Of a stretch of DNA of 16,013 nucleotides, positions 13,387-16,013 are shown one piece after another. A model generated the notes under the pieces. It worked only from the letters and a program-made list of their open reading frames with translations, did no database searches and was not told where the DNA came from. Within the stretch, counting starts at the first letter, position 1; each line of letters opens with the position of its first letter. This DNA is from Oscillospiraceae bacterium (GTDB lineage: Bacteria; Bacillota; Clostridia; Oscillospirales; Ruminococcaceae): NCBI GenBank assembly GCA_017396055.1, contig JAFQND010000151.1, forward strand, positions 1-16,013. Reading direction: 5' to 3'. The translations under genes and the position numbers were made by a program.

Positions 13387-14196
13387 TTAGGTGCTTTCGA
13401 TCTCAAAGAGGCGAAGGGTATTTTCTCTTGCCCGGTCGATCAGCTGCTGCGGTTCCATATTGTGCAGCTCGGCGGCTTTTTCGGCGGTGAACCGGATCAG
13501 CGGCGACCAGCAGCGTTTGCCGCGATAGGGGACAGGCGCCATGTAGGGACAGTCGGTCTCCAGAAGCAGTCGGTCGGCGGGGACCGCTTCACAGGCTTCG
13601 AGGATCTTTCGGGCATTGGGGAAGGTGATGACACCGGTAAAACCGATATAAAAGCCCATCTTCAGAAGCTCGTTTGCCGTTTCGGCGGAGCCGGAGAAGC
13701 AGTGTACAACACCGCGGAGGCCGGGGAATTTCGCCAGCGTTTCCAGCGTGTCCTGAGTAGCTTCACGGGAATGGATGATGACCGGCAGATCCAGCTCCTT
13801 TGCCAGTTTCAGCTGGATCTCAAAGACTTCTTTCTGCTTTTCGCGGGGAGAAAAATCATAGTGATAATCCAGACCGATCTCACCGATGGCGACCACGCGG
13901 GGATCTTTTGTCAGCTCGATGATCTTTGCCATATCCTCTTCGGTATAGGAGTCAGCCTCGTGGGGATGATATCCCACCGAGGCATAGAATCCCGGTATGG
14001 TGCGGGCAAGCTCGGCTGCCTTCAGAGAACTTTCCAGGTCACAGCCCACATCGATCACACCGCAGATGCCGTTTTCGCTGAGAGCAGCCAGCACCTTGTC
14101 CCGGTCGCCGTCAAACTGTGCGCTGTCATAGTGGGCGTGGGAGTCGAAGATCCCGGTATAGACGGGAGGGATTTCGTTCAGAGGGATCGGTTTCAT
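13387..14196 (-). CDS. tatD: TatD-family metal-dependent hydrolase (DNase)
   Basis: A 269-residue TIM-barrel hydrolase of the amidohydrolase superfamily; TatD proteins have 3'-5' exonuclease activity and take part in DNA repair and tRNA quality control. Metal ligands are in the expected places: DSHAHYD (His20, His22), GEIGLDYH (Glu106), IIHSREA (His142), VVHCFSG (His165) and LETDCPYMAP (Asp215). The start at 14196 is preferred because GGGAGG lies seven bases upstream. It overlaps the stop of the preceding GNAT gene in an ATGA, indicating coupling. Close linkage with metG is common in Firmicutes, but here a GNAT gene and a terminator lie between. Confidence 0.95.
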   Translation of the reverse strand: MKPIPLNEIPPVYTGIFDSHAHYDSAQFDGDRDKVLAALSENGICGVIDVGCDLESSLKAAELARTIPGFYASVGYHPHEADSYTEEDMAKIIELTKDPRVVAIGEIGLDYHYDFSPREKQKEVFEIQLKLAKELDLPVIIHSREATQDTLETLAKFPGLRGVVHCFSGSAETANELLKMGFYIGFTGVITFPNARKILEACEAVPADRLLLETDCPYMAPVPYRGKRCWSPLIRFTAEKAAELHNMEPQQLIDRARENTLRLFEIEST

Positions 14197-14756
14197 TTCA
14201 GCGCCTCCCACTCTTCTCTGGTGATGAGCCGGCAGCCGACGGTGCCTTTTTCACCGGTGCGTTTGTCGGTGAAGGGCTCCTCACCCAGATATTTCATGCC
14301 GCATTTTTCCATGACTCTGCCGGAGGCGGGGTTGCGCACGTCATAGCGGCCGTAGATCGACTCAAAGCCGCATTCGTTGAAGAGATATTCCATGACCGCT
14401 CTGAAGGCTTCAGTCATATAGCCTTTGCCCCAGCCGCTTCTGCCGGAGCAGTAGCCGATCTCGCCGCGGCAGATTTCTTCATGCAGCCCGACAATATCGA
14501 TAGAACCCATGGCTTCGCCCAGTTCTTTGGGGACGATGGTCCAGCGGAAGGATTTGGGGTCTTTCGATTCCTCCTCCCACATTTTGCAGAGGGCACAGGT
14601 GTTTTTGGGGTCGGTGTGGGGCTCCCAGGTCACATATTTCGTAACTTCGGGGTCACTTGCCCAGTTTTTGAACATATCATCACCGTCCGACTCTTTAAAG
14701 GGGCGGAGGATCAGTCTTGCGGTCTCGAGGACACGGCTTCCGTTGGGAACGATCAT
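14193..14756 (-). CDS. GNAT acetyltransferase of the RimJ/RimL type
   Basis: A 187-residue acetyltransferase. The family signature is clear: LETARLILRPFKESDGDDMF at the N-terminus, GEIGYCSGRSGWGKGYMTEA as the acetyl-CoA-binding motif A, and DVRNPASGRVMEKCGMKYLGE as motif B. Members N-acetylate ribosomal protein termini or other small and protein substrates; the substrate is unknown. AAGAAGG lies seven or eight bases before ATG. Its stop overlaps the tatD start, so the two form a unit, placed after the metG terminator. Confidence 0.9.
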   Translation of the reverse strand: MIVPNGSRVLETARLILRPFKESDGDDMFKNWASDPEVTKYVTWEPHTDPKNTCALCKMWEEESKDPKSFRWTIVPKELGEAMGSIDIVGLHEEICRGEIGYCSGRSGWGKGYMTEAFRAVMEYLFNECGFESIYGRYDVRNPASGRVMEKCGMKYLGEEPFTDKRTGEKGTVGCRLITREEWEALK

Positions 14757-14785
14757 ATAATTACCTTCTTTCTGAAAACGGATAG

Positions 14786-14812
14786 AAAAAACCCGGGGGA
14801 CAAGCCCCCGGG
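14786..14812 (-). terminator. Strong intrinsic terminator after metG
   Basis: CCCGGGGG (14792-14799) and CCCCCGGG (14805-14812) form a perfect 8-bp GC stem with a five-base loop. On the minus strand it ends in six T (14791-14786). It lies 10 bases past the metG stop. Confidence 0.93.
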
Positions 14813-14822
14813 CATCGGCTTG

Positions 14823-16013
14823 TTAGTGGATGGCAGCGCCGGCAGGAACGGCGTCGTCGACGAACATGACTTTGACATCACCGTTGGCGCAGTCACCGGC
14901 AATGATCATGCCTTCGCTCAGCTCTCCGGCCATATTTCTGGGGGCGAGGTTGGCAACAAAGACGACCTTCTTGCCGATCAGGTCTTCGGGAGTATACCAC
15001 GCAGCGATACCGGAGAGGATCTGGCGGGTACCGAAGCCGTCTTCCAGCTGGATCTTCAGCAGTTTCTTGGACTTCTTCATCTTTTCGCAGGCAACGACCT
15101 TGCCGACGCGCAGGTCGACTTTGGTAAAATCATCAAAGGTGATTACGTCAGCAATGGGTTCGGGCTGGAAAGCGGGCTCTTCGGATTTCTCCTCGACGGG
15201 AGGAGCGTTCTTGGCGGCTTCAGCCTGTGCTTCGGCGATCTGGGGTTCGATGATCTCCTTGCGGATCTGATCCATCATCTTGGCTTCGTCCACGCGGGCG
15301 AACAGAGCCTTGGCTTCGTTGACCTTGCGGGCGCCGACAGAACCGAACTCAGCAACATCTTCCAGAGCGGCAGCGGGAGCATTGATTTGCTCGAGGATAG
15401 AAGCGGAAGTATCGGGCAGGAAGGGAGCCAGCAGTACGCCGATGAAGCGGATAGCTTCGATCAGGTTGGACAGAACGGTCTTCAGGCGGGGCAGGGTCTC
15501 CTCGCTCTTTGCCAGTACCCAGGGGGTGGTTTCGTCGATATATTTGTTGGAGCGCTGTGCCAGGGCGATGATCTTTCCGAGAGCATCGGCAGTGCGGTAT
15601 TCTTCCATCGAAGACAGTACACCGGAAACGGCAGCCAGTGCGGTTTCTCTCAGGTCGGCATCCAGTTCGTTTTCAATGGCTGCTGCGCCCATTTCGCCGC
15701 CGAAGTACTTGTTTGCCATGGCAACGGTGCGGTTGACCAGATTGCCCAGGGTGTTGGCCAGCTCAGCGTTGTATTTGGTGATGAAAGCTTCATAGGTGAT
15801 GCTGCCGTCCTGTGCATAAGGCATACCGGAGAGCATATAGTAGCGGACAGCATCAACACCGAACAGGCGGACCATATCGTCGGCATAGATGACATTGCCC
15901 TTGGATTTCGACATCTTGTCAGCGGCGAACAGCATCCAGGGATGACCGAAGACCTGCTTGGGCAGGGGGAGATCCATGCTCATCAGGAAGATGGGCCAGT
16001 AAATGGTGTGGAA
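14823..16013 (-). CDS. metG: Methionyl-tRNA synthetase, C-terminal part (start outside window)
   Basis: The 396 visible residues are the C-terminal part of a class I methionyl-tRNA synthetase, which charges tRNA-Met. The frame is open to the right edge, with FHTIYWPIFLMSMDLPLP before the KMSKS loop (DKMSKSKGNVIYADDMV). The helical anticodon-binding domain follows. A linker rich in Ala/Glu/Pro (about QAEAAKNAPPVEEKSEEP) leads to a C-terminal Trbp111/CsaA-like OB-fold tRNA-binding domain (FTKVDLRVGKVVACEKMKKSKKLLKIQ, then NLAPRNMAGELSEGMIIAG). That is the dimeric, long MetG form typical of Firmicutes. Confidence 0.95.
   Translation of the reverse strand, partial: FHTIYWPIFLMSMDLPLPKQVFGHPWMLFAADKMSKSKGNVIYADDMVRLFGVDAVRYYMLSGMPYAQDGSITYEAFITKYNAELANTLGNLVNRTVAMANKYFGGEMGAAAIENELDADLRETALAAVSGVLSSMEEYRTADALGKIIALAQRSNKYIDETTPWVLAKSEETLPRLKTVLSNLIEAIRFIGVLLAPFLPDTSASILEQINAPAAALEDVAEFGSVGARKVNEAKALFARVDEAKMMDQIRKEIIEPQIAEAQAEAAKNAPPVEEKSEEPAFQPEPIADVITFDDFTKVDLRVGKVVACEKMKKSKKLLKIQLEDGFGTRQILSGIAAWYTPEDLIGKKVVFVANLAPRNMAGELSEGMIIAGDCANGDVKVMFVDDAVPAGAAIH

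Noticed and set aside
1..16013. Mobile elements, CRISPR arrays, toxin-antitoxin or phage-defence genes
   Set aside because: No transposase, integrase, direct-repeat array, target-site duplications or defence-type domains were seen. All supported genes are metabolic, regulatory, translational or sporulation-related.

Overview
The window looks like a chromosomal segment from a spore-forming, moderately GC-rich member of the Clostridia, plausibly Oscillospiraceae/Ruminococcaceae-like. The grounds are strong GGAGG-type ribosome binding sites, a T-box leader, spoIIR (found only in endospore formers), a metG with a C-terminal tRNA-binding domain lying near tatD, and a clostridial-type 6-phosphofructokinase. 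The species assignment is inference. Seventeen protein genes are supported, two of them cut by the window edges. I see no rRNA, tRNA, CRISPR array, insertion sequence, prophage or known defence system.

Layout. (1) 1-699, minus: the 5' part of a TauE/SafE-family membrane protein, with its own consensus-like promoter. (2) 788-4799, plus: a consensus promoter, a complete T-box leader with terminator, then four tightly spaced genes: an Lrp/AsnC regulator, a class I/II PLP aminotransferase, a DUF362 protein with a two-cluster ferredoxin tail, and ispE. An intrinsic terminator closes the unit, and spoIIR begins right at its T-run. (3) 5475-9124, minus: a run from a promoter at about 9124 of pfkA, argS and a small AlkZ-related/winged-helix protein, with hairpins in both gaps. 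(4) 9194-10983, plus: an extended -10 promoter, a TIM-barrel sugar phosphate isomerase/epimerase and a NodB-like deacetylase-superfamily protein, closed by a bidirectional terminator. (5) 11016-13314, minus: AraC regulator, membrane-anchored alpha/beta hydrolase and GNAT acetyltransferase as one unit. (6) 13327-16013, minus: metG (N-terminus outside the window), terminator, a RimJ/RimL-type GNAT and tatD, ending in a terminator.

How the parts work together. Most of the window is housekeeping: tRNA charging (argS, metG), glycolysis (pfkA), isoprenoid synthesis (ispE) and sporulation signalling (spoIIR). The most interesting unit is the T-box operon. Its acceptor-pairing bulge reads UGGU, which fits a tRNA with discriminator A. 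The specifier region is ambiguous but can be read as GCC (Ala), which would fit an Lrp-plus-aminotransferase pair resembling the AlaR/AlaT (YugG/YugH) pair of Bacillus. If so, an essential isoprenoid gene and an uncharacterised iron-sulfur protein sit downstream of an amino-acid-sensing RNA switch. The second unit worth attention is the isomerase/deacetylase-like pair, which looks like a small undescribed carbohydrate module. I did not find clear evidence of a wholly new system.
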